Assembly: GCF_034344865.1 (NCBI RefSeq) | Contig: NZ_CP133774.1 | Span: 5,270,001 to 5,334,000 of the forward strand | Reading direction: 5' to 3' | DNA: 64,000 bases | From: Pseudomonas sp. 10S4 | GTDB taxonomy: Bacteria; Pseudomonadota; Gammaproteobacteria; Pseudomonadales; Pseudomonadaceae | Shown: positions 1-8,753 of the stretch, piece after piece | Numbering within the stretch: position 1 is the first letter of the stretch | Layout: the number at the start of each line of letters is the position of its first letter | Notes under the pieces: model-generated | Seen by the model: only the letters and a program-made list of their open reading frames with translations | What the model was told of the DNA's origin: nothing | The model's database searches: none | Position numbers and translations under genes: made by a program

Positions 1-66
1 CGTTATCTGATCGATGTCTACCTGGCGCGGCGCTTAGGCCACGCTGAACCAGTGCTGCCAGGCTAG
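1..66 (+). CDS. Possible 3' end of an upstream gene (partial)
   Basis: Frame 1 is open from the window edge to a TAG at 64-66 and reads as a charged, leucine-rich tail (RYLIDVYLARRLG). It would run into the 3' end of the convergent exporter gene by about 30 bases. Only 21 codons are visible, so no family can be named and the reading may be chance. Confidence 0.25.
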   Translation, partial: RYLIDVYLARRLGHAEPVLPG

Positions 67-813
67 GCGCACGGTCAGGCCCAGCACCACGGTGATGAAC
101 ACCGGGCGAATGAACTTGGCTCCGCCGCTGATGGCGGAGCGTGCGCCGAAGAATGCACCGACCATCACCGAAAGGCCCATGCTCAGGCCGATGATCCAGT
201 CCACTTGACCCGAAAATACGAACACCGACAGCGCCGCAATGTTGCTGACGAAGTTCATGCTGCGGGCTACGCCGCTGGCTTTCACCAGGTCAATGGGGTA
301 CATCAGCATGCTGCTGACGGTCCAGAACGCACCCGTGCCGGGGCCGGCCACACCGTCATAGAAACCGAGGCTGAAGCCTTGGGTCGATTGCCACTTTTTC
401 TTGATCGGAGCGTCGCTGTCCAGCGGCGCTTTTGGCGTGCCACCAAACAACAGGTAGATGCCACAGGCGAAGACAATCACCGGCAGCATCTTGTTCAGCC
501 ATTCCGCCGGCAGATAGTGGGCGACCACCGCACCGGTCAGCGCGCCGACCAGGGTGCCAATAATGGCGTGCACCCACTGTTTGGGGTGAAACAGCTTGCG
601 GCGGTAGAAGGTGAAACTGGCGGTGGCCGAGCCGAAGGTCGAACTCAGTTTGTTGGTGCCCAGCACCAGGTGCGGGGGCAGGCCGGCGGTCAGCAAGGCA
701 GGTGTGGTCAACAGACCGCCGCCGCCGGCAATGGCGTCGATGAAACCGGCAATGAAAGCGACGAAGGCCAGAATGGCCAGAGTGGTGAGGTCAACGCTAA
801 GTTCGAAAGGCAT
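34..813 (-). CDS. TauE/SafE family sulfite/anion exporter
   Basis: A 259-residue integral membrane protein of the TauE/SafE family, which exports sulfite, sulfoacetate or related organosulfur anions across the inner membrane. The N-terminal half begins with a hydrophobic segment running into a glycine-rich turn (DAIAGGGGLLTTPALL, residues about 26-41), the family hallmark. A second copy-like segment with GFYDGVAGPGTGAFW lies near residue 150. Several further hydrophobic stretches follow, giving the usual eight-helix pattern. Length is normal. The gene sits tail to tail with whatever lies left of the window and is followed upstream by a palindromic repeat. Its neighbours handle dimethyl sulfone, so export of sulfite or a sulfinate is a reasonable but unproven role. 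Confidence 0.85.
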   Translation of the reverse strand: MPFELSVDLTTLAILAFVAFIAGFIDAIAGGGGLLTTPALLTAGLPPHLVLGTNKLSSTFGSATASFTFYRRKLFHPKQWVHAIIGTLVGALTGAVVAHYLPAEWLNKMLPVIVFACGIYLLFGGTPKAPLDSDAPIKKKWQSTQGFSLGFYDGVAGPGTGAFWTVSSMLMYPIDLVKASGVARSMNFVSNIAALSVFVFSGQVDWIIGLSMGLSVMVGAFFGARSAISGGAKFIRPVFITVVLGLTVRLAWQHWFSVA

Positions 814-907
814 GGAATCGGCTTATTCGGCGGGGCGCAGAAAGTGGGCTGCGGGGAAGGCCGATATCTTACCTATATCCAACCTTTGCGGCGACCCGTC
901 TGGCCTC

Positions 908-972
908 TTCGCGGGCAAGCCTCGCTCCTACGGGGAACACGATCAACCGTAGGAGCGAGGCTTGCCCGCGAA
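908..972. repeat. REP-type inverted repeat (GCGAGGCTTGCCCGCG class)
   Basis: Two inverted arms of about 25 bases (908-933 and 947-972) carry the core CGCGGGCAAGCCTCGCTCC and its complement around a short loop. The same class recurs at 12119-12184 and 32285-32382. It lies between the exporter and the flavin monooxygenase gene. Confidence 0.85.
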
Positions 973-993
973 GGCATCATCCCAGCCAATACA

Positions 994-2232
994 TCACTTA
1001 ACCTGAGGCCCATTCCCGATCTGCCACACAAACGGCGGCTCAGCCCCGTTAATTTCCCAATCCCCGATAATCCGGGCCTTGTAGATCACCGGGTTATGCG
1101 ACGACACCGTCCGCGCATTGCGCCAATGCCGATCCAGGGATTTACCCTGACGAATATCCGACGCCCCGAGCGCATTGAACAGTTCGCTGGTAGCGCGTTG
1201 AATCAGTTCCGTCACCACCACTTGAGCCTTGGCCGATTCGATCTCTGCTGCAACATTCGCCGCCCGCTCCAACACCTCATCACCAGAGAAACGTGCCTCG
1301 TAAGCGCGCTGTGCCGGTTGTGCGGCTTTTAGCGTGCTGGCCTCGGCGGCATACACCAACGCCGAGATTTCCCCGACCACTTGCTGTACTTGCGAATCCT
1401 GACTGACATGCTGGGCGTTGCCATGGCTGTAGATGCGTTTGCGCTCGCGCACTTGATGCGCCACATCGCGCAACGCCGCGCGGCCGATCCCGGCGAGGGT
1501 CGCCAGCAGCACCAATTGATAGAACGCCGTCTGGTATTTGAAGCGGGTGGCGAAGTCGATGATGTTTTCGGCGTCCACTTCGGCATCGGTAAACCGCGAC
1601 GTACCGCTGCCGGTGGTGCGCTGGCCGAAACCGTCCCAGTCATCGCTCTGCACAATGCCAGGCTGGCGGGTGCGCACCGCAGCAATCACGTCGCCGCCGG
1701 TATCGCTGCGCTGGGCGTAGACGTCGATCCAGTCAGAGAAAATGCTGCCGGTGCTGTAGAACTTCTCGCCGTTGAGCCGCCATTGATCGCCGTGGGGCGA
1801 GACTTTGGTGATCACATCGCCGATGGACACGCTGCCAATTTCGGTCCACGCGCAGCCGACGAAGTCGCCGGCCACGAAGCGCTTGAACCAGACATCCCGA
1901 GCCGGGCCGGGCGCAGCGTTGAGGCGGTCCTCGGCAAACGCGAAATGTCCGCGCAAGGCTTGGGGGACGTTGGAATCGGCTTCGGCCAGTTCGATCAGCA
2001 GTTCAAATAATTGCGGGACCGAAGCACCGCCGCCGCCATATTCCACCGGGACCCGGATGGCACCGAAACCGGCGTCCTTGAGCCATTGGATGGGTTCGTA
2101 AGGCAGGCTGCGGGTTTGTTCGCGTTCAACGGCGCCGGCGGCGATTCGTTCGAAGATCGGCCGGAAGCGTGCGGCCAGGGTTTCGTAGTCGGTGCCGGTG
2201 GATAGGGGGTTGATAACGTGGTGTTCGGTCAT
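994..2232 (-). CDS. Acyl-CoA dehydrogenase-fold flavin monooxygenase (SfnB/DszC-like)
   Basis: A 412-residue protein of the acyl-CoA dehydrogenase superfamily, but of the oxygen-using branch that includes sulfur-acquisition oxidoreductases (SfnB family) and DszC. The N-terminal helical domain (about 1-110) is followed by the beta domain with the motif GEKFYSTGS near 155, then DDWDGFGQRTTGSGT near 200, which is typical of this branch, and a C-terminal helical bundle. The catalytic glutamate motif of true acyl-CoA dehydrogenases (YEGTS) is not seen. I take the ATG at 2232 because GAGGAA stands eight bases ahead; the open frame itself extends to 2289. It is divergent from sfnG, so a role in desulfonating or oxidising an organosulfur compound is likely. 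The exact substrate is unknown. Confidence 0.8.
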   Translation of the reverse strand: MTEHHVINPLSTGTDYETLAARFRPIFERIAAGAVEREQTRSLPYEPIQWLKDAGFGAIRVPVEYGGGGASVPQLFELLIELAEADSNVPQALRGHFAFAEDRLNAAPGPARDVWFKRFVAGDFVGCAWTEIGSVSIGDVITKVSPHGDQWRLNGEKFYSTGSIFSDWIDVYAQRSDTGGDVIAAVRTRQPGIVQSDDWDGFGQRTTGSGTSRFTDAEVDAENIIDFATRFKYQTAFYQLVLLATLAGIGRAALRDVAHQVRERKRIYSHGNAQHVSQDSQVQQVVGEISALVYAAEASTLKAAQPAQRAYEARFSGDEVLERAANVAAEIESAKAQVVVTELIQRATSELFNALGASDIRQGKSLDRHWRNARTVSSHNPVIYKARIIGDWEINGAEPPFVWQIGNGPQVK

Positions 2233-2423
2233 GGGACGGTTCCTCGGGGCGGCAGTAAAAGGCTTTGAGTCTGCCAAGAGCGATTGCATGGTCCATGCCG
2301 AAGTTGTCAGGCCATGGTTTGTTGGAGGATGTAGGTTTTAACGAGGTATGAACTGTTGCTGTACCAACAGCGCAGCAGCAAATTGCCCCTGACACACCCT
2401 CGACCTATGGCAAAAGGCATTCC

Positions 2424-2516
2424 TGTGGAGAGGGAGTTTGCTCCCGCTTGAGTGCGCAGCGCTCACAATATTTTGGGGCCGCTGCGCAGCCCAGCGGGAG
2501 CAAGCTCCCTCGCCAC
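2424..2516. repeat. REP-type inverted repeat (GGGAGCAAGCTCCCTCGCC class)
   Basis: Inverted arms with GAGGGAG(T/C)TTGCTCCCGCT, each flanked by a GCGCAG block, enclose a short AT-rich centre. A related copy lies at 55620-55711. It fills much of the region between the divergent flavin monooxygenase and sfnG genes (2233-2600) and could insulate their promoters. Confidence 0.8.
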
Positions 2517-2545
2517 AAGTGTCATACGCCACAAGGAATCAGTGC

Positions 2546-2561
2546 TGGCACGGTTGCTGCT
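2546..2561 (+). promoter_or_regulatory. Sigma-54 (-24/-12) promoter for sfnG
   Basis: TGGCACGGTTGCTGCT has the invariant GG (2547-2548) and GC (2559-2560) ten bases apart and matches TGGCACG-N4-TTGCW with one mismatch (CTGC for TTGC). It lies about 40 bases ahead of the sfnG ATG. In P. putida the sfn genes are known to depend on sigma-54 with the activator SfnR, which supports the call. The activator gene is not in this window. Confidence 0.7.
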
Positions 2562-2600
2562 CTGGTCCAAGGACTTCCCAAAAGTCCCGAGGACAAGCCT

Positions 2601-3695
2601 ATGAGTCAGCAAGCCGTCAAATTTGCCTATTGGGTGCCGAACGTCAGCGGCGGGCTGGTGGTCAGCAAGATCGAGCAGCGCACCCACTGGGGCATTGATT
2701 ACAACCGCAAACTGGCGCAACTGGCCGAAGAGGCCGGGTTTGAATACGCCTTGACCCAGATTCGTTTCACCGCCGGTTACGGCGCCGAGTTCCAGCATGA
2801 ATCGGTTGCCTTCAGCCACGCGCTGCTGGCGGCCACGACCAAACTCAAGGTGATCGCCGCGATCCTGCCCGGCCCGTGGCAACCAGCGCTGGCGGCCAAG
2901 CAACTGGCGACCATCGATCAACTGACTAACGGCCGGGTGGCGGTGAACATTGTCAGCGGCTGGTTCAAGGGTGAATTCCAGGCAATCGGCGAGCATTGGC
3001 TGGAGCACGACGAGCGTTATCGCCGTTCGGAAGAATTCATCCGCTCGCTCAAGGGCATCTGGAGCCAGGACAACTTCACCTTTCGCGGCGACTTCTACCG
3101 CTTCGACAATTACAGCCTCAAGCCCAAGCCACTGGGTCAACCGGAAATCTTCCAGGGCGGCAGTTCACGCGCCGCACGGGACATGGCGGCGCGGGTGTCG
3201 GACTGGTATTTCACCAACGGCAACACCCCCGAAGGCATCAAGGCTCAGGTCGACGACATTCGAACCAAGGCTGCGGTGAACAATCATTCGGTGAAGGTCG
3301 GGGTGAACGCTTTTGTCATTGCCCGTGACACCGAAGAGGAAGCGCGTGCGGTGTTGGCGCAGATCATCGACCAGGCCGATCCGGAAGCGGTGAATGCCTT
3401 TGGCGACGCAGCGAAACAGGCGGGCAGGGCGTCACCGGAAGGCGAGGGCAATTGGGCCAAGTCGACGTTCGAGGATCTGGTGCAGTACAACGACGGGTTC
3501 AAGACCAACCTGATCGGCACGCCGCAACAGATTGCCGAGCGCATTGTGGCGTTGAAAGCGGTGGGCGTGGATTTGGTGTTGGCGGGGTTCCTGCACTTCC
3601 AGGAAGAAGTGGAGTACTTCGGCAAACGCGTGTTGCCGTTGGTGCGTGAGCTAGAGGCCAAGGCCGGCGTGAAGCAGCAAGCTGCGATCGCCTAA
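2601..3695 (+). CDS. sfnG: Dimethyl sulfone monooxygenase SfnG
   Basis: A 364-residue FMNH2-dependent monooxygenase of the luciferase-like (LLM) family. SfnG converts dimethyl sulfone to methanesulfinate and formaldehyde using reduced flavin from a separate reductase, allowing growth on dimethyl sulfide derivatives as sulfur source. The sequence has the LLM barrel with the conserved segments FAYWVPNVSGGLV (residues 7-19), QIRFTAGYG and NIVSGWFKGEFQAIGEHW, and the phosphate-binding FQGGSSRAARDMAARVSDW region. I start at the ATG at 2601, preceded by GAGGA; the open frame extends back to a TTG at 2448 through the palindromic repeat, which is unlikely to be translated. A sigma-54 promoter lies just upstream. 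No flavin reductase is adjacent. Confidence 0.93.
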   Translation: MSQQAVKFAYWVPNVSGGLVVSKIEQRTHWGIDYNRKLAQLAEEAGFEYALTQIRFTAGYGAEFQHESVAFSHALLAATTKLKVIAAILPGPWQPALAAKQLATIDQLTNGRVAVNIVSGWFKGEFQAIGEHWLEHDERYRRSEEFIRSLKGIWSQDNFTFRGDFYRFDNYSLKPKPLGQPEIFQGGSSRAARDMAARVSDWYFTNGNTPEGIKAQVDDIRTKAAVNNHSVKVGVNAFVIARDTEEEARAVLAQIIDQADPEAVNAFGDAAKQAGRASPEGEGNWAKSTFEDLVQYNDGFKTNLIGTPQQIAERIVALKAVGVDLVLAGFLHFQEEVEYFGKRVLPLVRELEAKAGVKQQAAIA

Positions 3696-3710
3696 ACACC
3701 ACAAAACCCC

Positions 3711-3800
3711 TGCGGGAGCGGGCTTGCTCGCGAAAGCAGTGTGTCAGTCGACATTAATGTCTACTGACACGGCCTCTTCGCGAGCAAGCCCGCTCCCACA
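3711..3800. repeat. REP-type inverted repeat (GCGGGCTTGCTCGCGAA class)
   Basis: Arms of 24 bases (3711-3734 and 3777-3800) with GGGAGCGGGCTTGCTCGCGAA and its complement. Inside is a second, shorter palindrome (TGTGTCAGT...ACTGACAC). It sits between two convergent genes and may also act as a bidirectional terminator. Confidence 0.85.
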
Positions 3801-3816
3801 TTGGAGCTGTGTGGAA

Positions 3817-4296
3817 TTACAGACCGAGGTCCGACAGGCCCGGGTGATCGTCCGGACGACGCCCCAACGGCCAATGGAATTTACGGTCGCTTTCCTTGAT
3901 CGGCAGGTCGTTGATGCAGGCGTAACGGTTGAACATCAGGCCTTGCTCATCGAACTCCCAGTTTTCGTTGCCGTAGGAGCGGAACCAGTTGCCCGAGTCG
4001 TCGTGCCATTCATAGGCGTAGCGCACGGCGATGCGGTTGCCGGTAAAGGCCCAGAGTTCCTTGATCAGTCGGTAATCCAGCTCCTTGGCCCATTTACGGG
4101 TCAGGAACCCCTTGGCTTCTTCGCGGTTGTTGGCGAACTCGGCGCGGTTCCGCCATTTAGTGTCCAGGGTGTATGCCAGGGACACGCGCTGCGGGTCGCG
4201 GGAATTCCAGCCGTCTTCAGCCAGTCGAACTTTTTCGATGGCCGATTCACGGGTGAATGGCGGTAATGGCGGACGAACTTCGGCATTAGATGACAT
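3817..4296 (-). CDS. NTF2-like DUF1348 family protein
   Basis: A 159-residue soluble protein of the DUF1348 / nuclear transport factor 2-like fold. The order of a helix-rich start ([20 protein letters not shown]), [21 protein letters not shown] and the strand motif [20 protein letters not shown] is characteristic of the family. No catalytic role is established for DUF1348. The start ATG at 4296 has a strong AAGGAGA site. It lies 57 bases downstream of a TetR regulator on the same strand and is probably cotranscribed with it, so it is likely controlled by that repressor. Length is typical. Confidence 0.85.
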   Translation of the reverse strand: MSSNAEVRPPLPPFTRESAIEKVRLAEDGWNSRDPQRVSLAYTLDTKWRNRAEFANNREEAKGFLTRKWAKELDYRLIKELWAFTGNRIAVRYAYEWHDDSGNWFRSYGNENWEFDEQGLMFNRYACINDLPIKESDRKFHWPLGRRPDDHPGLSDLGL

Positions 4297-4353
4297 TTAA
4301 ATGTCTCCTTCTCAAAGTAAAGTTCAAGCAAGTTGTCGGGCTTGATTAAGCGG

Positions 4354-4917
4354 TTACAGGTCCAATAACTTTCGCGCCATGCATTGCGCATTATCGGCGG
4401 CACTGTGATCACCCATCACAAGCGCAACGGTAATGGCACCATCGATCAGGATCAGCAGCTGTTGGGCCAGTGCCTGCGGGTCGGTAGCGCCATGTTCGGT
4501 GCAGAGCTCGCGCACGTAGTCGAGCAGCTTTTGTTTATGCTCTTTGGCGACCAGCCGAACCGGGTCTTGCGGGTCGCCGGTTTCGCCGCTGGTGTTAATG
4601 AAGGCGCAGCCGCGAAAGCCTTCCGAGTCGAACCAGGCCTTGAGCACGGTAAACAGGTTAAGGAGCCGGTCGGCCGGGGTCGCGGCTTTGTCGACTTCAG
4701 TCCTGAACCAGAGCATCCAGCGCACATCGCGGCGTTGCAGGGCCGCGACGGTGAGCTCCTCCTTGTTGGCGAAGTAGCGGTAGATACTCTTTCTGGAGAC
4801 GCCGGCAGTTTTCACCAGGAGATCCATGCCGGTGGCTGCGATGCCACTTTTGTAGATCAGCTTTTCGGTGACGTCCAGAATGATGTCGCGTGTGTCGTTG
4901 CTAGTGATTTCGTTCAT
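4354..4917 (-). CDS. TetR family transcriptional regulator
   Basis: A 187-residue TetR-type repressor. The N-terminal helix-turn-helix spans about residues 7-55 (TRDIILDVTEKLIYKSG, then GVSRKSIYRYFANKEEL). The rest is the ligand-binding helical domain with FRGCAFINTSGE near 107-118, a segment common to the TetR subgroup with a C-terminal TetR_C_6-like fold. The ATG at 4917 is chosen because the HTH begins eight residues later; the longer open frame to 5085 would translate a palindromic repeat. A perfect 14-base palindrome lies 13 bases upstream of the start, strongly suggesting autorepression of this gene and the DUF1348 gene behind it. Confidence 0.88.
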   Translation of the reverse strand: MNEITSNDTRDIILDVTEKLIYKSGIAATGMDLLVKTAGVSRKSIYRYFANKEELTVAALQRRDVRWMLWFRTEVDKAATPADRLLNLFTVLKAWFDSEGFRGCAFINTSGETGDPQDPVRLVAKEHKQKLLDYVRELCTEHGATDPQALAQQLLILIDGAITVALVMGDHSAADNAQCMARKLLDL

Positions 4918-4929
4918 GCGACAAACAGT

Positions 4930-4943
4930 AGAACGATCGTTCT
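4930..4943. promoter_or_regulatory. Probable TetR operator palindrome
   Basis: AGAACGATCGTTCT is a perfect 14-base palindrome between the TetR start codon (4917) and an upstream repeat. Its position just ahead of the coding region fits an operator overlapping the promoter of the TetR-DUF1348 pair. Confidence 0.65.
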
Positions 4944-4980
4944 CCTTGGTCAAGCAGGTATTTGCATCGCACATGAAATC

Positions 4981-5052
4981 GCCATCGCGAGCAAGCTCGC
5001 TCCCACATTTAAAATGCATTCCCCCTGTGGGAGCGAGCTTGCTCGCGATGGC
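4981..5052. repeat. REP-type inverted repeat (GCGAGCTTGCTCGCGATGG class)
   Basis: Arms of 27 bases (4981-5007 and 5026-5052), perfectly complementary, with GCCATCGCGAGCAAGCTCGC and its complement around an 18-base loop. The same class is found at 18209-18302, 53922-54011 and in short form at 34979-35006. Confidence 0.85.
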
Positions 5053-5135
5053 GGTATTACTGACACCGAGAAGACCCAAACCCACACATGGTGTAAGCTC
5101 TCGGGTTCTTCGGATTCGACCTTTTTGCGAGCCTT

Positions 5136-6479
5136 ATGCCGTCGCTTTTCAAACGCTCTTTGCTGCCCAAACTGCGCAGTTTTCCGCTGACCGCCGATGC
5201 CGTGACCATTCTGTCCGGCGCCGCCGAGTACCGTCGTTGCCTGCTTGAGAAAATCGCCCAGGCGACCCAGCGCATTTATATCGTCGCGCTGTACTTGCAG
5301 CAGGACGAAGCCGGCCAGGAAATCCTCGATGCCTTGCACGCCGCCAAACTGGCGCGTCCGGAACTGGACGTGGTGGTGGTCGTCGACTGGCTGCGCGCCC
5401 AGCGTGGCTTGATCGGCGCCGGCAAGCAGCCGGGTAACTCGGCCTGGTATCAGGAAATGACCCGCACTCACGCAAGCGAAGTCCCGGTGTACGGCGTGCC
5501 GGTGCAAACCCGCGAGCTGTTCGGTGTGCTGCACTTGAAGGGTTTGGTGATCGACGATTGCGTGATCTACAGCGGCGCGAGCCTGAACAACGTTTACCTG
5601 CACAAATTCGACAAGTACCGCTACGACCGTTATCACCTGCTGCAGAACAGCGCGCTGGCCGATTCCATGCAGCACCTGATCCAGCACGGCCTGATCGCCT
5701 CCAAAGCGGTGCATCGCCTCGACCTGCCGAACCTGCCGACCACCCGCAGCCTGCGCAACGACATCGGCGACCTGCGCAGCCGTCTCAAACACGCGACCTA
5801 CGACACCACCCAAGGCAGCACCGCCAAAGGTGAACTGTCGGTCAGCCCGTTGCTCGGCGTCGGCAAGAACAATCCGCTGAGCCGGGTGATTTGCGAGTTG
5901 ATCGCCAGCGCCCAGCATCAGCTGACCATCTGCACGCCGTACTTCAACCTGCCGTTGGCGGTGACCCGGGAAGTCAACCGGGCCCTGGCACGTGGGGTGA
6001 AGATCGACATCATCGTCGGCGACAAGACCGCCAACGACTTCTACATCCCGCCGAGCGAGCCGTTCAAGGTGATCGCCGCGCTGCCGTACCTCTACGAGAT
6101 CAGCTTGCGCCGCTTTGCCAAGCGTCATCAGCACAACATCGACAGCGGCCAGTTGAACCTGCATTTGTGGCGTGATGGCGACAACACCTATCACCTCAAG
6201 GGCATGTGGGTCGATCAGCGCTACACCTTGCTGACCGGCAACAACCTCAACCCGCGGGCGTTCCGTCTCGATCTGGAAAACGCCTTGCTGATTGATGACC
6301 CGAAAAGCGAGCTGATGGAGCCGCGCCGCAAAGAGCTGGCGGAGATCTTCGAGAACACCCGGCGTATCGAGCGTTACCTGGACCTGGAAACCCTGCCGGA
6401 ATACCCGGGGGCGGTGGCCAAGTTTCTCAAGCGGGTGAGCCGAGTGCGGATCGAGCGATTGCTCTACCGGATGTTGTAA
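5136..6479 (+). CDS. pssA: CDP-diacylglycerol--serine O-phosphatidyltransferase
   Basis: A 447-residue phosphatidylserine synthase of the phospholipase D superfamily. It transfers phosphatidyl from CDP-diacylglycerol to serine at the inner membrane surface, the first committed step to phosphatidylethanolamine. Two HKD motifs are present: HLKGLVID (H133, K135, D140) and HLKGMWVD (H353, K355, D360), each followed by the usual GNNLN/GASLN turn. Length and the basic C-terminus match the gammaproteobacterial enzyme (about 450 residues). It stands alone between two palindromic repeats; the 3' repeat at 6490-6566 likely ends its transcript. Confidence 0.95.
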   Translation: MPSLFKRSLLPKLRSFPLTADAVTILSGAAEYRRCLLEKIAQATQRIYIVALYLQQDEAGQEILDALHAAKLARPELDVVVVVDWLRAQRGLIGAGKQPGNSAWYQEMTRTHASEVPVYGVPVQTRELFGVLHLKGLVIDDCVIYSGASLNNVYLHKFDKYRYDRYHLLQNSALADSMQHLIQHGLIASKAVHRLDLPNLPTTRSLRNDIGDLRSRLKHATYDTTQGSTAKGELSVSPLLGVGKNNPLSRVICELIASAQHQLTICTPYFNLPLAVTREVNRALARGVKIDIIVGDKTANDFYIPPSEPFKVIAALPYLYEISLRRFAKRHQHNIDSGQLNLHLWRDGDNTYHLKGMWVDQRYTLLTGNNLNPRAFRLDLENALLIDDPKSELMEPRRKELAEIFENTRRIERYLDLETLPEYPGAVAKFLKRVSRVRIERLLYRML

Positions 6480-6489
6480 GCCCAAAAGC

Positions 6490-6566
6490 AAAAGATCGCA
6501 GCCTCCGGCAGCTCCTACATTAGAGGGTGTACACCCTGTAGGAGCTGCCGGAGGCTGCGATCTTTT
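6490..6566. repeat. Inverted repeat (GGAGCTGCCGGAGGCTGCGATC class), likely two-way terminator
   Basis: Two perfectly complementary 30-base arms (6490-6519 and 6537-6566) separated by 17 bases. Each outer end is AAAAGATC / GATCTTTT, so the transcript ends in a U-run on both strands. It lies between the convergent genes pssA and the M75 protein and is well placed to terminate both. The class recurs at 17291-17381, 38244-38315 and as a half copy at 30479-30512. Confidence 0.85.
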
Positions 6567-6584
6567 CGCAAACAACGCCGATAT

Positions 6585-7409
6585 TTAGTTCAGACCCAGC
6601 TTGCCACGCAGCGTCGACAAGTCTTCAGCCAAGGTGTTAACCGGGCCAACCAGCGCCTTACGGTCAGCCTCTTTCACTTTGTCATACGTTTCGAAACCGC
6701 CATCCTTGGTTTTGTACTTGGCCAGGATCTTGTTCACAGCAGCGAAGTTCTTGTCGACTTTGGCGACGAAGGCTTTGTCTTGCTGCTCGATCTGCGGACG
6801 GAACAGGTCGACGATTTTCTTCGCGCCGTCGATGTTGCCCTGGAAGTCATACAGGTCGGTGTGGCTGTAACGGTCTTCTTCACCGGAGATCTTGGTGGCA
6901 GCGACTTCTTCCAGCAGTGCAGCAGCACCGCCAACGACTTTTTCAGGCGGGAAGGTCAGGCCGGCAACGCGGGTTTGCAGGTCTTTGACGTCATTGTTCA
7001 GCTTGTCCGCCAGCGCGCCCAGGTCCTTGGTGCTCTTTTCCGAGAACAGGGTGTATTCGATGCGGTGGAAACCGGTGAAGTCATCGGCTTTCACGCCTTT
7101 TTCGTGGTCGTCGACACGGGAGTCGATGGACGCATCCAGGTCACTGAACAGCTCGGCAATCGGCTCGATCGACTCGTAGTAAACGCGGGTCGGTGCGTAG
7201 AGCTTTTGCGCGGTGGCCAGGTCGCCTTTTTTCACTGCATCAGTGAACTGTTGGGTGTGGCTGCCCAGTTGGTCCAGTTGTTCGGTGACGTAGATCTTGT
7301 AGTCCGAGACTGGCCCCACCAGATCCAGCGGCGCCGTCGCCGCGAAAGCCGAAAACGGGGTGTTGAGCAAGCCAAGGGTCAGCAGTAAAGCGAGTGGCGA
7401 CTTTTTCAT
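6585..7409 (-). CDS. Imelysin-like (M75) iron-uptake protein, EfeM/EfeO type
   Basis: A 274-residue exported protein made of one M75/imelysin-like domain. Residues 1-23 form a signal peptide ([23 protein letters not shown], cleaved after AFA). The conserved HxxE metal motif is seen in [10 protein letters not shown], and [17 protein letters not shown] matches the second conserved block of EfeO-type domains. It lacks the cupredoxin domain found at the front of EfeO. It follows efeB by 24 bases and is probably the last gene of the efe operon, so a periplasmic ferrous/ferric iron-binding accessory role is inferred. The downstream efeO carries the same domain, making this a paralogous second copy. 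Confidence 0.85.
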   Translation of the reverse strand: MKKSPLALLLTLGLLNTPFSAFAATAPLDLVGPVSDYKIYVTEQLDQLGSHTQQFTDAVKKGDLATAQKLYAPTRVYYESIEPIAELFSDLDASIDSRVDDHEKGVKADDFTGFHRIEYTLFSEKSTKDLGALADKLNNDVKDLQTRVAGLTFPPEKVVGGAAALLEEVAATKISGEEDRYSHTDLYDFQGNIDGAKKIVDLFRPQIEQQDKAFVAKVDKNFAAVNKILAKYKTKDGGFETYDKVKEADRKALVGPVNTLAEDLSTLRGKLGLN

Positions 7410-7433
7410 GGGACGGTACCGTGTTGGGGGTTG

Positions 7434-8735
7434 TTATGCGTTTGTTGTTGGTTGTGTAGCGTTCAGCAGCGAGCGACCGATAAAGTCCTTGTCGCCCGTC
7501 ACACCCGGCAACGTGAAGAAGTACCCGCCGCCCACTGGCTTGAGGTATTCCTCCAACGGCTCGCCGTTGAGTCGGGTTTGTACGGTGATGAAGCCTTTTT
7601 GCAGGTCAGCCTGGTAGCAGATGAACAGCAGGCCCATTTCGAGCTGGCCGTTCTTGTTCACGCCGTTGGAGTAGTTGAACGGCCGGCGCAGGATCAGGTT
7701 GGCCTGGGTTTCGGCGGTGCGCGGGTTGGCCAGGCGAATGTGCGCGTCGAGCTTGGTTAGCTTGCCTTCAGGGTCCTTGGCGTAGTCCGGGACTTCGGTT
7801 TCGTGCTGGCAGCCCATGGGCGCGCCGGTGCTCTTGACCCGACCGAGGATGCTTTGCTGTTCCTGCAATGGCGTGCGGTCCCAGCGTTCGACGAAGTTGC
7901 GGATGATCCGCACGGCTTGGTAGCTGCCATTCGCGGCCCAGGCCGGTTCATCGCTGTCAGGCTGGACCCAGACGATCGCGTCCATGGCTTTGCCATCGTT
8001 GGAATCGGGGTTGGCCGAGCCATCGCGAAAACCAAGGAAGTTGCGCGCGCTCTGCGCCGGCACACCGGGTTTTGCCGGGGCTTGCGGCGGTACGCTGCCT
8101 TCCTGCTTCCAACGCACCAGCAGCAGGTCCGGCAGGTTTTTCACGATGTCACGCAGGGCGTGGATGTTGGTGTCGGTGGTGTTAGAGCAGAACTGCAAAC
8201 TCAAGTCACCGTGGCAGCAATCGGCTTCCAGGGCATCGTTGGGGAAACCGACCATGCGGATCAGTCGCTTGGGTTTTGCACTGGCCAGGCCGAAGCGCTC
8301 GTCGAACAACGACTCGCCGACCGACACCGTAATAGTCAGGTTGTCCGGGGTGACCACCGGGCCGAGAATCCCCGAATCCACCGGCGGCAGTTTCGGATCA
8401 ACCTGCGTGACTTCGCCGCCCTTCATCAGGAACGCGATGCGCTCGTTGAGGGTGCGGAACAGTCGCTCCAGGTCTTCACGATCGCTGGCCAACACATCGA
8501 ACGACACCAACATGCCCGACGCCGGGCGCGGGGTGGTGATACCGGTCTGGTGCTTGCCATGGAAATCGTGGCGGTCTTCGGTCTTGTCGCTGCTCGGTGC
8601 TTCGGTAACCTGTGCAGGGCTGGCGGCGGCCATCGCCGGGCAGCTCAATGCAGTGCCGGCCAATGCGACACCGGCGGCGCCCATGCCCATTAATACGCGG
8701 CGACGCTGGGCTGAAAACTGTTCTAAATCTTTCAT
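7434..8735 (-). CDS. efeB: Deferrochelatase/peroxidase EfeB (DyP type)
   Basis: A 433-residue dye-decolorizing-type haem peroxidase of the EfeUOB iron uptake system. The N-terminus has a twin-arginine signal ([13 protein letters not shown], residues 10-22, with cleavage near AMAAA), so it is exported folded with haem. The catalytic GxxDG motif is GFRDG at 235-239 (D238), and H332 in AHIRLANPR is the likely proximal haem ligand. Length matches family members. It follows efeO by 18 bases on the same strand. EfeB is thought to oxidise ferrous iron or release iron from haem for EfeU. Confidence 0.93.
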   Translation of the reverse strand: MKDLEQFSAQRRRVLMGMGAAGVALAGTALSCPAMAAASPAQVTEAPSSDKTEDRHDFHGKHQTGITTPRPASGMLVSFDVLASDREDLERLFRTLNERIAFLMKGGEVTQVDPKLPPVDSGILGPVVTPDNLTITVSVGESLFDERFGLASAKPKRLIRMVGFPNDALEADCCHGDLSLQFCSNTTDTNIHALRDIVKNLPDLLLVRWKQEGSVPPQAPAKPGVPAQSARNFLGFRDGSANPDSNDGKAMDAIVWVQPDSDEPAWAANGSYQAVRIIRNFVERWDRTPLQEQQSILGRVKSTGAPMGCQHETEVPDYAKDPEGKLTKLDAHIRLANPRTAETQANLILRRPFNYSNGVNKNGQLEMGLLFICYQADLQKGFITVQTRLNGEPLEEYLKPVGGGYFFTLPGVTGDKDFIGRSLLNATQPTTNA

Positions 8736-8753
8736 GTAAAAGGCGTCTTCTGC

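Noticed and set aside
2378-2392. Second sigma-54-like element on the minus strand for the flavin monooxygenase gene
   Set aside because: GG and GC have the right spacing, but the -24 block (GGGGCAA) is far from TGGCACG, and it lies some 146 bases from the start.
4950-6575. 541-codon open frame on the minus strand opposite pssA
   Set aside because: It is the mirror of a well-recognised gene in a GC-rich genome, and its ends run into palindromic repeats. The protein is low-complexity and matches no family I recognise.
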